A model generated the notes under the pieces. The model ran no database searches, was not told the DNA's origin, and worked only from the letters and a program-made list of their open reading frames with translations. A stretch of DNA of 64,000 bases from Streptomyces sulphureus DSM 40104 (GTDB lineage: Bacteria; Actinomycetota; Actinomycetes; Streptomycetales; Streptomycetaceae). Below, one piece after another: positions 17,412-25,817 of this stretch. A program made the translations under genes and the position numbers. How positions within the stretch are numbered: the first letter of the stretch is position 1; the number at the start of each line of letters is the position of its first letter. The stretch spans positions 124,001 through 188,000 of the forward strand of contig NZ_KB905817.1 in NCBI RefSeq assembly GCF_000381025.1. The letters are read 5' to 3'.

Positions 17412-20400
17412 TCACCGCGTCCGCGTGCCGTACGTGTCCGCCACCGCCTCGAAGGTTTCGTCGATCTCCGCGCGCTGGGACTTCGGCCCCTTCACCAGCA
17501 GGACGTGGTACTTGCCCTCGTGGAGCATCGCGCGGTTGCGTGCGTAGACCTCGCGGCCTCCGCTGTCCGGCCAGGTGAACGTGCCCTCGACCATCGCCTT
17601 GTCGCCGACGTCGATGTCCCGCAGGCCGCTCGCCGAGTTGTCGAACTCGGAGCTGCGGTAACCGGCGAGCTCCGGCTCGTGGTTGAGCTGGTACTCCATC
17701 AGGTCTTTGCCGAACTTTTCCGCGGTGTCGCGGCCGTTGGCGACGACCATCTCCACCGCGCCGCCGTTGTACCGCACTTCGCCCGACTCGCCGACGGAGC
17801 GCCTGTCCCACTTCTTCGGCACGGCGACCCGGAAGCCCGCCGGGTCGTTGCTCATTTTGTAGCCCTTGGGCGCGGCCTTGCCCGGCAGCGCGCCCGAACC
17901 GCCGTCCTGCGAACGGCCGTTGCCCTTGTCCGAGCCGCCGTCCTCGCTCTTGCCCGCACCCTTGTCCGCGTCGTCGTCGGGCGCGGGAGGGTCCGCGCTG
18001 CCGACCGATCCCTGGCGCTGCGCGTCGTCGCCCTCGCCCGCATCCGGCATGAACCACGTCGCGTAGAGCACCGCCGCCGTCAGGGCCAACAGCACGACGC
18101 CGACGAGGAGACGGCCCAGCCTCACCGGACGGCGGCCACCGCCGCGCGCAATACGCGGCTCACGCGGGCCCTTCGGCGGACGCTCGGCACGGCGCGGCTT
18201 CTCCGCCTTCGGCGGACGCTCGGCGCGGCTCCGCTTCTCCGCCTTCGGCTTCCGCGCTGCCGAGGGGGAGAGCTGGATGTGCGGTTCCTCGGCCGCCGCC
18301 GCGCGTTGCGCCTCGGCCCGTGCGCGCTTCTCGGCGCGGCGGCGCTCCCTGCGCCGCCGGACGAGCTCGCCGCGGCGCCGTACTATCGGCAGCCGGTGCG
18401 GGTCGGCCGGGCCGCCCGGCTCCAGCGACGGCGGCCCCATCACCGTCCGCAGGCCCACTTCGGGCTCGGGCGCGGAGCGGATCAGCGAGCGGAGCCAGCC
18501 GCGCAGCTCCTCGAACTCCGGCCGCTCCATGGGGTCCTGGCGCAGCAGCGACTCCACGACGGGCCGCAGCGGACCGCAGTCCTCGGCGAATGCGGGCGGC
18601 TCGGCACAGACCATCTGCACCAGCTCGGCGACGGAATCCTCCGGGTACGGCGCGTGTCCCTGCACGGCGCGGAAGAGCAGTACCCCGAGCGCCCAGAGGT
18701 CGGCCGCGGCACCGACCGGCGGTGCCAGCCTCCAGTTGTCGTAGACAGGACCTGCCTGCTCGGGCGCCCACCGCTCCGTGACGGCACCGACGACGGTCAT
18801 CCGCGCCTGCCGCGCCCGCTCCGCCGCAAGCGCCGTCGTCGGCCCCCTGTACCGCTCCGGCTCGCCCCACTCCGCGGCTGCCGGCTCGGTTCGCCCGCCC
18901 CACGCGGCGTACCCGCCCGGGACGGCCTCCGGCGTGGTCTCCCGGCCCGGCCCGGCCTCGCCTTCCGCCGCGGTCTCCCCCTCGCCGCTCACGCCACCGA
19001 CCGGCTCCAACTCCCCACCGGTGCCGGGCTCCTGCCCCCGCGCGCCGGGGTCACTGCGTCCGCCGTGGACGGTGCGTACGCCCGACTGCGGTACAGGACC
19101 GTACGGTTCGCCCTCGGGGCCGTACCCCTCAGCCGTCCCGTCCGCCCCGTCCGCCGCGGCCGGTGCGCGCCCGGTCCGCGTGCCGGCCCACTCGGCGCGG
19201 ACCCAGCGGCCCTCGGACGGGCGGGAGCCGGGCAGCGCCGTCGGCCCCACCGGGTCCTCCGGGCCCTGGTCGCGGTGCCCGGGCGGCGGCTGCGCGCCGG
19301 GGGCCAACGGCCCGTAGACGCCCTCGCGGAGTTCGTCCCTGGAGAGTTCCGCCTCGGAATCCGCGGGCGCCGCCCCGCCCGGCAGCTCGTCGGGAGCGGA
19401 CCCGCGCGACCGCGTCCACCACTCCCCCTCCTCGGCACGCCGCTCGCCCGCCTCGTCACCGCGCGACTCGGCGACCGCACGCCGCGCACCCGCCCGGTAC
19501 GCGGCGATCGCCCCTCGCTTGGCCGCCCTGGCCGAGACCTCGGCGTCCAGCGCCTGGACCGCGTCCTCGGCACGGGACGCGCTCGCGGAACCCGCCCCCA
19601 ACACGAACGGGCCACCCGCACGCTCACCGGGCGACCCCCAATTTCCGTATGCCTGTGCGACGTTGGACTCGCCCGACGCAGGACCAGGCCCAGCACCTTC
19701 ACCGTGCGGCGCACCCCCGGAACCCGACGCCGACGGGAACGGGCCAGGCGCGCCCTCACCGGGCGTTCCCCGGTCACCGCTTCCCGGCACGTCGACACCA
19801 CCCGACGCGGAACCGGGCCGTACCGCCCCGCCACCGGCATCGCCCGGCCGCCCACCGCGAGGCGCCCCCAGGGGACCCGACGTCCGATACCCCGGCACCA
19901 CAGGACCGGGCTCAGATCCGTCACCCGCGCCCTCGCCAGGCGGCCAACCACCGTGCGACGACACCGGGTTGACCGAGCCCGGCCACACCGCCCCGGCACC
20001 GGGCTCACCAGCCCCGTCACCGCGAGGCGCTCCCACGGGGCCCGACGTCCGATACCCCGGCGCCACAGGACCGGGCTCGGACCCGTCACCCGCATCCCCG
20101 CCAGGCGCCCAACCACCGTGCGACCACGCCGTGCTGGACGCGCCCGGCCCGGCCGCACCCCGGGTGTCCCTCGCCCCCTGATCGAACCCGAAGAGCGCCC
20201 CGTCCTGCTCACCACCGCGGTACGGGGAAGGGGTGCCCTCGTTCTGCGGCAGGAAGCCCTTGGGCAGCGGGTTTCCGGCGAACGTCGCGGGGACGCCGGG
20301 CGCGGTCTCCTCTTCGCGCGCCGCCGCGAGCGCGGCCCGTGCGCCCGTGGCGCGGTCCGTGGCGGCGTCGGCCGCGTGCGCCGGTTCCTGAGCGGGCTCG

Positions 20401-21050
20401 GGCAACTGCGCCTCGGGCAGGCTCCCTTCGGGCGACGCCGCCTCAGGGGCGGGGAGCGGGTCGTAGCCGCAGAGGGCCTCCTGGGCTGCGCCCTCCGCGA
20501 GCCCCGTGAGCAGCGCGCGGCCGTCCTCGCAGACGAGCACGGTGCGTGCGGTGATGTTGCGGTGCGCCCAGCCGTGCGCGTGGACGTTGCGGAGGGCGGC
20601 GAGGAGGTCGGCGGCGATCTCCGCTGCGCGGTGCGCCCCGAGGGGGCGCTCGGCGAGGAGCGCGGCGAGCGGCCGCGCGGGCACCGACTCGCTGACTATC
20701 CACAGTCCGTCGCCCTCGACGAAGACGTCGAAGACCTGGTCGAGCCGCGGATGGTCGGGGATGCGCGAGGCGGCGAGTGCGGCCTCGACCGCGCGCCGCA
20801 CCACCGGGTCGGCCGGCCGCCGCGTCGCCCCGCTGGCCTGCGCCCTGCGCCGGGGCCCTGCGGCGCTCGGGCCGTCCTCGAACTCGGCCTCCACCACCTC
20901 GGGGAGCGGCACCTGCCGGACGAGGACCTCCTGGCCGCTCGCCGTGTCGTAGGCGAGGGACTCCACGAACTCGTACTCGTCCGCCGGGGGTTGGGGCAGG
21001 CGGTAGCGCTCGGCGAGCAATCGCCCGGCGTAACCGGTGTAGTCGTCCAC
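17412..21050 (-). CDS. Receptor pseudokinase with approximately 500-residue disordered insertion
   Basis: A protein of 1212 residues from the GTG at 21050 (GGGAGG 5 bases upstream). The fold is that of a Ser/Thr kinase, but the catalytic residues are gone. There is no glycine loop; the VAIK lysine is Arg45 (VLVRQV); the HRD loop reads H163-R164-N165 with neither the following Lys nor Asn (HRNITARTVL); and DFG is replaced by T182-G183-L184. A Gly/Pro-rich low-complexity stretch from about 200 to 690, holding two copies of a 55-residue repeat, interrupts the activation segment. The C-lobe then resumes with ERWAPEQAGP and AAADLWALGVLLFRAV. A basic region, one membrane helix (about 1015-1037) and an extracellular domain follow. 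Probably a scaffold or regulator for its kinase neighbours (inference). Confidence 0.9.
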   Translation of the reverse strand: MDDYTGYAGRLLAERYRLPQPPADEYEFVESLAYDTASGQEVLVRQVPLPEVVEAEFEDGPSAAGPRRRAQASGATRRPADPVVRRAVEAALAASRIPDHPRLDQVFDVFVEGDGLWIVSESVPARPLAALLAERPLGAHRAAEIAADLLAALRNVHAHGWAHRNITARTVLVCEDGRALLTGLAEGAAQEALCGYDPLPAPEAASPEGSLPEAQLPEPAQEPAHAADAATDRATGARAALAAAREEETAPGVPATFAGNPLPKGFLPQNEGTPSPYRGGEQDGALFGFDQGARDTRGAAGPGASSTAWSHGGWAPGGDAGDGSEPGPVAPGYRTSGPVGAPRGDGAGEPGAGAVWPGSVNPVSSHGGWPPGEGAGDGSEPGPVVPGYRTSGPLGAPRGGRPGDAGGGAVRPGSASGGVDVPGSGDRGTPGEGAPGPFPSASGSGGAPHGEGAGPGPASGESNVAQAYGNWGSPGERAGGPFVLGAGSASASRAEDAVQALDAEVSARAAKRGAIAAYRAGARRAVAESRGDEAGERRAEEGEWWTRSRGSAPDELPGGAAPADSEAELSRDELREGVYGPLAPGAQPPPGHRDQGPEDPVGPTALPGSRPSEGRWVRAEWAGTRTGRAPAAADGADGTAEGYGPEGEPYGPVPQSGVRTVHGGRSDPGARGQEPGTGGELEPVGGVSGEGETAAEGEAGPGRETTPEAVPGGYAAWGGRTEPAAAEWGEPERYRGPTTALAAERARQARMTVVGAVTERWAPEQAGPVYDNWRLAPPVGAAADLWALGVLLFRAVQGHAPYPEDSVAELVQMVCAEPPAFAEDCGPLRPVVESLLRQDPMERPEFEELRGWLRSLIRSAPEPEVGLRTVMGPPSLEPGGPADPHRLPIVRRRGELVRRRRERRRAEKRARAEAQRAAAAEEPHIQLSPSAARKPKAEKRSRAERPPKAEKPRRAERPPKGPREPRIARGGGRRPVRLGRLLVGVVLLALTAAVLYATWFMPDAGEGDDAQRQGSVGSADPPAPDDDADKGAGKSEDGGSDKGNGRSQDGGSGALPGKAAPKGYKMSNDPAGFRVAVPKKWDRRSVGESGEVRYNGGAVEMVVANGRDTAEKFGKDLMEYQLNHEPELAGYRSSEFDNSASGLRDIDVGDKAMVEGTFTWPDSGGREVYARNRAMLHEGKYHVLLVKGPKSQRAEIDETFEAVADTYGTRTR
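19868..20160 (-). repeat. 165-bp (55-codon) direct repeat inside the pseudokinase gene
   Basis: Two near-identical in-frame copies offset by 165 bases; the same 18-base core starts at 19879 and 20044. They encode HGGWxPGxGAGDGSEPGPV and PGYRTSGPxGAPRG. The offset is a multiple of three, so copy-number change would preserve the frame. Confidence 0.75.
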
Positions 21051-21392
21051 GGCACCTCCCCACAGCCCGCTTAACCGCTCGGGCTTCCTCCGCTCCCCTC
21101 GCGGCTCCGCACGGTCCACGGTCCCTCACGATACGTGCCGCAACTGCCTCCCGTCGCCCTCCTGCTGACTCGGCGTACGACAACTCACGCCTGTCCACGG
21201 CACGGTGGCACCCGGCGCCTACGCCGCCGTACACCACTCGTACGGGTCACACGCACGCGCGGTTCCCACGGGAGCCATGTGCCCCGAATCGACGCACGGG
21301 AACCAGGCCGTCGGCAGTGGGTGAGCGCAGGCTGCGGGGACGCACGTCCCGACCCGCCTCGCAGCGAGGGAAGTTCGCAGCGGCCGCGGGGC
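21051..21392. other. Intergenic stretch between two kinase genes
   Basis: About 340 bases between the pseudokinase start and the stop of the upstream kinase gene. No gene-like frame is visible. It probably holds the pseudokinase promoter; no convincing hexamers were identified. Confidence 0.4.
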
Positions 21393-23534
21393 TCAGCCCT
21401 TCGGCTGGAAGGTACGGAAGGCGGTGTCGCGGAGCGTCTTGCACTCCTTCGCGCCCCACTCGCCGGCCTTGCAGGTGATCATGATCGCGTAGCCGCGTCC
21501 GCCGTCGACCTTGAAGCCGCGGTTGAGGACGCGGACCTTGCCGCCGTCCTCGCTCCGCGTGAACTGCCAGTCGGCGACGGTCGGGTAGTCCCGCCAGCCG
21601 ACCTTGTCGATGCCGATGAGGTGGTAGCCGGGGCTGCTCCCGCTCACCGCGGGCTCCAGTTCGCGCCAGGCGCCTGCGGCGTCGTCGAGCGGGCTCGCGT
21701 TGTAGTCGACCTGGACGCGCGGGAGTCCGCCCTGCTTCGTCGCGTACTTGCCGCCCGAGTTGCGGCCCGCGACGCCGACGCGCTCGAAGCCCTCCGGCAT
21801 CGCCATGGCGAAGTGGAAGCGCCCGTCGGAGACCTTCTCGTACCCGTCGGGCACGCCGTCCTTGCCCTGCTTCTCGCCGGCGTCCTTGTCCTGCTTCTCG
21901 CCGCCGTCCTTGCCCTTGTCCGGCTTGTCGTCCTTCGCGCCCTCGGTGCCGCCCGAGCCGTCCTTGTCGGCGCCCTTCTCGTCCTTCGCCTCTTTGCCGC
22001 CCGAAGTCGCGGCGTCGCCGGTGCTGCTCCCCGCGCTGCCCGTGGTCTCGTCGCCGCCGTCGTCGCCGCCTGTGCTGAAGAGCACCGCGCCCACCGCGAC
22101 GAGCACCACCAGCACCGCGGCGGCGACGGCCAACACCCGCCGCGAGACGCCCTTGCGGAGCTCCGGCAGCTCCTGCAGATCCCGGAGGGAGGTGATGGCG
22201 GCGCTGCCCCCGCGCTCCGGCGCCGGACGGCCGCCGCTGCCGTCACCCGTGGCGGCAGCGCGCGACTCCGCCGGCAACTCCCCCGCCGCGGCCCGCTCGT
22301 CCTCGCCCTGCGCCGCCTCCGGCTTCACGGCACCGGCCGCCGGCCCTTCGCCCGCAGCGGTCTCCGCACCCGAACGGGCCCCCGGGGCCCGGGAGTCGGG
22401 CCCGTCCTTCACTCCGGCACCTGCCGAGCCGTTCGACGCCGCCTGTCCCGACGCCGCCTGTCCCGACGCGGCAGCCGCGCCCCCGGCAGCAGCCCCCGCC
22501 GCCGCGTTCCGTACCGACTTCAGCGCGCCCCGCAGCCGCTCCCCCGACCCCGACCCCGAGGACTCACCGCGCCGCTTCCACAGCCCGATGCTCCGCGCCC
22601 CGGACGACGCCCCCGAAGGCCCGCCCTGCGGCGAAACCCCCGGCTCCGCCCGCGTCCTGGCGTCCTGCGCCCCGTCGGCTGCCGCCGCCTTCCCGCGTCT
22701 GCGCACGGGGCTGCCCGCCGCGACGGGCTCCAGCAACGCCCGGGCCCCGTCGACGTCGAGGCGCTTCTCCGGGTCCTTCACGAGCAGCCCCGCGATCACC
22801 TCGGAGAGCTCGCCCGCCTTCTCCGACGACGGGACCGGCTCCGTCATCACCGCGGTGAGCGTGGAGATGGCGGAACCCTTGTCGTAGGGCGGGTGGCCCT
22901 CGACGGCCGCGTAGAGCAGGCCGCCCAGCGACCACAGGTCGGCGGGCGGCCCCGGGCGCTTGCCCCGCGCGCGCTCCGGCGAGATGTACGAGGGCGCTCC
23001 GACGAGCATGCCGGTGGAGGTGACCGAGGGGTCGCCCTCGACCTTGGCGATCCCGAAGTCGGTGAGGACGACGCGCCCCGTGCCGTCCTCGAGCAGCACG
23101 TTGGACGGCTTGACGTCGCGGTGGAGGATGCCCTCGCGGTGCGCGGCGCGCAGCACGTCGAGGATGGCGAGGCCGACCTCGGCGGCCCGGCGCGGAGTGA
23201 GCGTCCCCTCCCGCTTGATGCGGTCGGCGAGCGAATGCCCCTCGACGAGCTCCATCACGATCCACGGACGCCCGTCCTCGTCGACGACGTCGAAGACGGT
23301 GATCGCGCTGCCGCTGCGGATACGGGCGATCGCCTTGGCCTCGCGGAGGGTTCGCGTGATGAGGCGCTGCTTCTCGTCCTCGTCGACGCTGGAGGGGAAG
23401 CGCAGCTCCTTGACGGCGACGGTCCGGCCGAGGATCTCGTCCTTGCCGCGCCAGACGGTCCCCATCCCGCCACGGCCGAGGACATCCTCGAGCCGATAGC
23501 GTCCTCCTACCAGCCGTCCCGTGTCCTCGCTCAT
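21393..23534 (-). CDS. Receptor Ser/Thr protein kinase (active-site intact)
   Basis: A protein of 713 residues. The kinase domain (about 8-265) has LGRGGMGTVWRG, VAVKELRFP, HRDVKPSNVLL, DFGIA and ISPERARGK, so it should be active. A roughly 200-residue Ala/Gly/Ser-rich linker leads to a membrane helix (RVLAVAAAVLVVLVAVGAVLF, about 480-500). A Gly/Lys/Asp-rich spacer then leads to an extracellular domain starting VPDGYEKVSDGRFHFAMAMPEGFERV, which shares the pattern 'domain after spacer, P-x-G-[FYW]' with the two neighbouring receptors. First gene of the kinase cluster on the minus strand, start ATG 23534. Related to the S. coelicolor kinases at the syntenic locus. Confidence 0.92.
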   Translation of the reverse strand: MSEDTGRLVGGRYRLEDVLGRGGMGTVWRGKDEILGRTVAVKELRFPSSVDEDEKQRLITRTLREAKAIARIRSGSAITVFDVVDEDGRPWIVMELVEGHSLADRIKREGTLTPRRAAEVGLAILDVLRAAHREGILHRDVKPSNVLLEDGTGRVVLTDFGIAKVEGDPSVTSTGMLVGAPSYISPERARGKRPGPPADLWSLGGLLYAAVEGHPPYDKGSAISTLTAVMTEPVPSSEKAGELSEVIAGLLVKDPEKRLDVDGARALLEPVAAGSPVRRRGKAAAADGAQDARTRAEPGVSPQGGPSGASSGARSIGLWKRRGESSGSGSGERLRGALKSVRNAAAGAAAGGAAAASGQAASGQAASNGSAGAGVKDGPDSRAPGARSGAETAAGEGPAAGAVKPEAAQGEDERAAAGELPAESRAAATGDGSGGRPAPERGGSAAITSLRDLQELPELRKGVSRRVLAVAAAVLVVLVAVGAVLFSTGGDDGGDETTGSAGSSTGDAATSGGKEAKDEKGADKDGSGGTEGAKDDKPDKGKDGGEKQDKDAGEKQGKDGVPDGYEKVSDGRFHFAMAMPEGFERVGVAGRNSGGKYATKQGGLPRVQVDYNASPLDDAAGAWRELEPAVSGSSPGYHLIGIDKVGWRDYPTVADWQFTRSEDGGKVRVLNRGFKVDGGRGYAIMITCKAGEWGAKECKTLRDTAFRTFQPKG

Positions 23535-23877
23535 GAATCCCCTTGAGTCCCCTCTGCGGTGAGCCCACCCCCGGCAGAGCTTTCATTGTGAACCATCGTG
23601 ATGACAAGTCGACTACGGGGTCCGGCCCTTGCCACCCCCGCACGAGGCCGGCGCAGCCGCTTCGGCCTGCGCTTTCCGACGTCTTCTCAGCCGCCGGAAC
23701 CGACCCGCACGGCAGTCGTACGACGGGGCGCGCTGGCCGTCCTGACCGGCGGTCAGCACGACGCGTACGCGCGCTGGTTCGGGGAGCTCCGGGGCGCTCC
23801 TCGCCTGGCGGACCGGCGGTGGACCGCCGGCCAGGGCGACCGTATCCGATTCCGCGCCCCCGCCGGTCCGCCGACGG
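23535..23877. other. Intergenic stretch upstream of the kinase cluster
   Basis: About 340 bases holding the likely kinase promoter region near 23560-23620 and a terminator-like hairpin next to glpD. No gene is seen. Confidence 0.4.
23804..23835 (-). terminator. Probable glpD terminator
   Basis: An imperfect hairpin with CCTGGC pairing to GCCAGG at the base and CGGCGGT pairing to ACCGCCG at the top, 43 bases after the glpD stop. Confidence 0.5.
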
Positions 23878-25584
23878 CTAGAGCGGGGCGATGTCGGGGG
23901 CGCCGAGCCGTGCCGCGTCCGCCGTGCGGTCGTCGGGCTGGCGCTGGGACTCCACCTCGGCCTCGACGCGCTTCTCGTAGTGCTCCACCTCGCGTGCGAT
24001 CTGGTCGCCGTCCCAACCGAGTACGGTGGCCATCAGGTCGGCGCACTCCCTGGCGCTCCGCGCACCGCGGTCGAAGGTCTCGATGGAGATGCGCGTGCGC
24101 CTCGTCAGTACGTCCTCCACATGGCGTGCCCCCTCGTGCGTACAGGCGTAGACGACCTCCGCCTTGAGGTAGTCGTCGGCCGCCGGCAGCGGCTCCCCCA
24201 AAGCCGGGTCGCGCGCGACGAGTTCGAGCACCTCCTGCGCGAGCGTCCCGTACCGGCCGAGCAGGTGCTCGACGCGCGCCACGTGCAGCCCGGCGCCCGC
24301 GGCGAGCCGCGCCCGCGCGTTCCACCGCGCCGGATACCCCTCGGCGCCCACGAGCTGCACCTCCTCCGTGACGCAAGGGCCCACCTTCTCGTCGAGCCCG
24401 CGCACCGCCTCGTCGACGGCGTCCTTCGCCATCACCCGGTACGTCGTGTACTTGCCGCCCGCGATCACCACGAGCCCGGGCACGGGGTGGACGACGGTGT
24501 GCTCCCTGGAGAGCTTGCTCGTCGCATCCGACTCCCCCGCGAGCAGCGGGCGCAGCCCCGCGTAGACACCCTCTACGTCGTCGCGCGAAAGCGGCACCGA
24601 CAGCACGGAGTTGAGGTGGTCGAGGAGGTAGTCGATGTCGGCGCTGGACGCGGCCGGATGCGCCTTGTCGAGGTCCCAGTCGGTGTCGGTGGTGCCGATG
24701 ATCCAGTGCCGTCCCCAGGGGATGACGAAGAGCACCGAGGTCTCGGTGCGCAGGATCAGCCCCGACGAGGAGTTGATCCGGTCCCGGGGAACGACGAGGT
24801 GGATGCCCTTCGAGGCGCGCACGTGGAACCGCCCGCGTTCCGCGATGAGCTCCTGCGTGTCGTCGGTCCACACCCCCGTCGCGTTCACCACCTGCTTCGC
24901 GCGCACCTCGAACTCCCCACCGAACTCGAGGTCCTCGATCCGCGCACCGACCACGCGCTCCCCTTCGCGGAGGAAACCGACCACCCGCGCACCGTTCGCC
25001 GCGAGCGCCCCGTAGGACGCCGCCGTACGCACCAGCGTCTCGGTGAAGCGCGCGTCGTCGACCTGCGCGTCGTAGTACTGCAGGGCACCGACGAGCGCGC
25101 TGCGCTTCAGCCCGGGCGCCACCTGGAGCGCGTGCCGGCGCGAGAGGTGACGGTGGAGCGGGAGCCCGCGCCCGTGCCCCGAGGAGATCGACATGGCGTC
25201 GTACATCCCCACACCGCTGCCGACGTACAACCGCTCCCAGCCGCGGTGCTTGAGCGGGTAGAGGAACGGAACCGGCTTCACCAGATGCGGCGCCAGCCGT
25301 TCCAGGAGCAGCCCCCGCTCCTTCAGCGCCTCCCGCACCAGGGCGAAGTCGAGCATCTCCAGGTACCGCAGCCCACCGTGGATGAGCTTGCTCGACCTGC
25401 TGGAGGTGCCGGCCGCCCAGTCCCGCGCCTCGACGATGCCGGTACTAAGTCCCCTCGTCACGGCGTCGAGCGCGGTGCCCGCACCGACGACCCCGCCGCC
25501 GACGACGAGCACGTCCAACTCCCGCTCGGCCATTTTCGCCAGGGCTTCGGCCCGCTGCTCGGGGCCCAGTGTCGCTGTCCTCAC
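23878..25584 (-). CDS. glpD: Glycerol-3-phosphate dehydrogenase (FAD-dependent)
   Basis: A protein of 568 residues that oxidises glycerol-3-phosphate to dihydroxyacetone phosphate at the membrane, passing electrons to quinone. The FAD-binding N-terminus is LDVLVVGGGVVGAGTALDAV, with the family segment AAGTSSRSSKLIHGGLRYLE. IPWGRHWIIGTTDTDWD and VVIAGGKYTTYRVMA also match GlpA/GlpD. The C-terminal helical domain has CTHEGARHVEDVLTRRTR. The GTG at 25584 has GGGAGG 4-5 bases upstream and is chosen over the open frame reaching 25866, which runs through the divergent promoter region. Divergent from the nucleotide-sugar dehydrogenase homologue. No glpF or glpK is in this window. Confidence 0.95.
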   Translation of the reverse strand: MRTATLGPEQRAEALAKMAERELDVLVVGGGVVGAGTALDAVTRGLSTGIVEARDWAAGTSSRSSKLIHGGLRYLEMLDFALVREALKERGLLLERLAPHLVKPVPFLYPLKHRGWERLYVGSGVGMYDAMSISSGHGRGLPLHRHLSRRHALQVAPGLKRSALVGALQYYDAQVDDARFTETLVRTAASYGALAANGARVVGFLREGERVVGARIEDLEFGGEFEVRAKQVVNATGVWTDDTQELIAERGRFHVRASKGIHLVVPRDRINSSSGLILRTETSVLFVIPWGRHWIIGTTDTDWDLDKAHPAASSADIDYLLDHLNSVLSVPLSRDDVEGVYAGLRPLLAGESDATSKLSREHTVVHPVPGLVVIAGGKYTTYRVMAKDAVDEAVRGLDEKVGPCVTEEVQLVGAEGYPARWNARARLAAGAGLHVARVEHLLGRYGTLAQEVLELVARDPALGEPLPAADDYLKAEVVYACTHEGARHVEDVLTRRTRISIETFDRGARSARECADLMATVLGWDGDQIAREVEHYEKRVEAEVESQRQPDDRTADAARLGAPDIAPL

Positions 25585-25817
25585 GCTGCCTCCCGTGCGC
25601 TTCGTACGGAAACCTGCCCCGGACCTGCCCGTCCCCCGCCCGCCCGACTCCTGCCCACGATGGTCCCCCATTTCCCCGACTTTGGCCGAGCGTCTGGCAT
25701 GGCTCGGCGTCCAATCCAACCGGGCTTTCATATAGGCCCTTAACCTGACATAGCGCCTCGCACCAGACCGCGAATCCCCGCCGCAGCGGCCGGGAAAGGG
25801 GAAGGAAGTCCTCAGCC

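Noticed and set aside
17112..21074. Plus-strand frame of about 1320 codons opposite the pseudokinase
   Set aside because: Antisense shadow; the minus strand has kinase C-lobe, membrane helix and outer domain.
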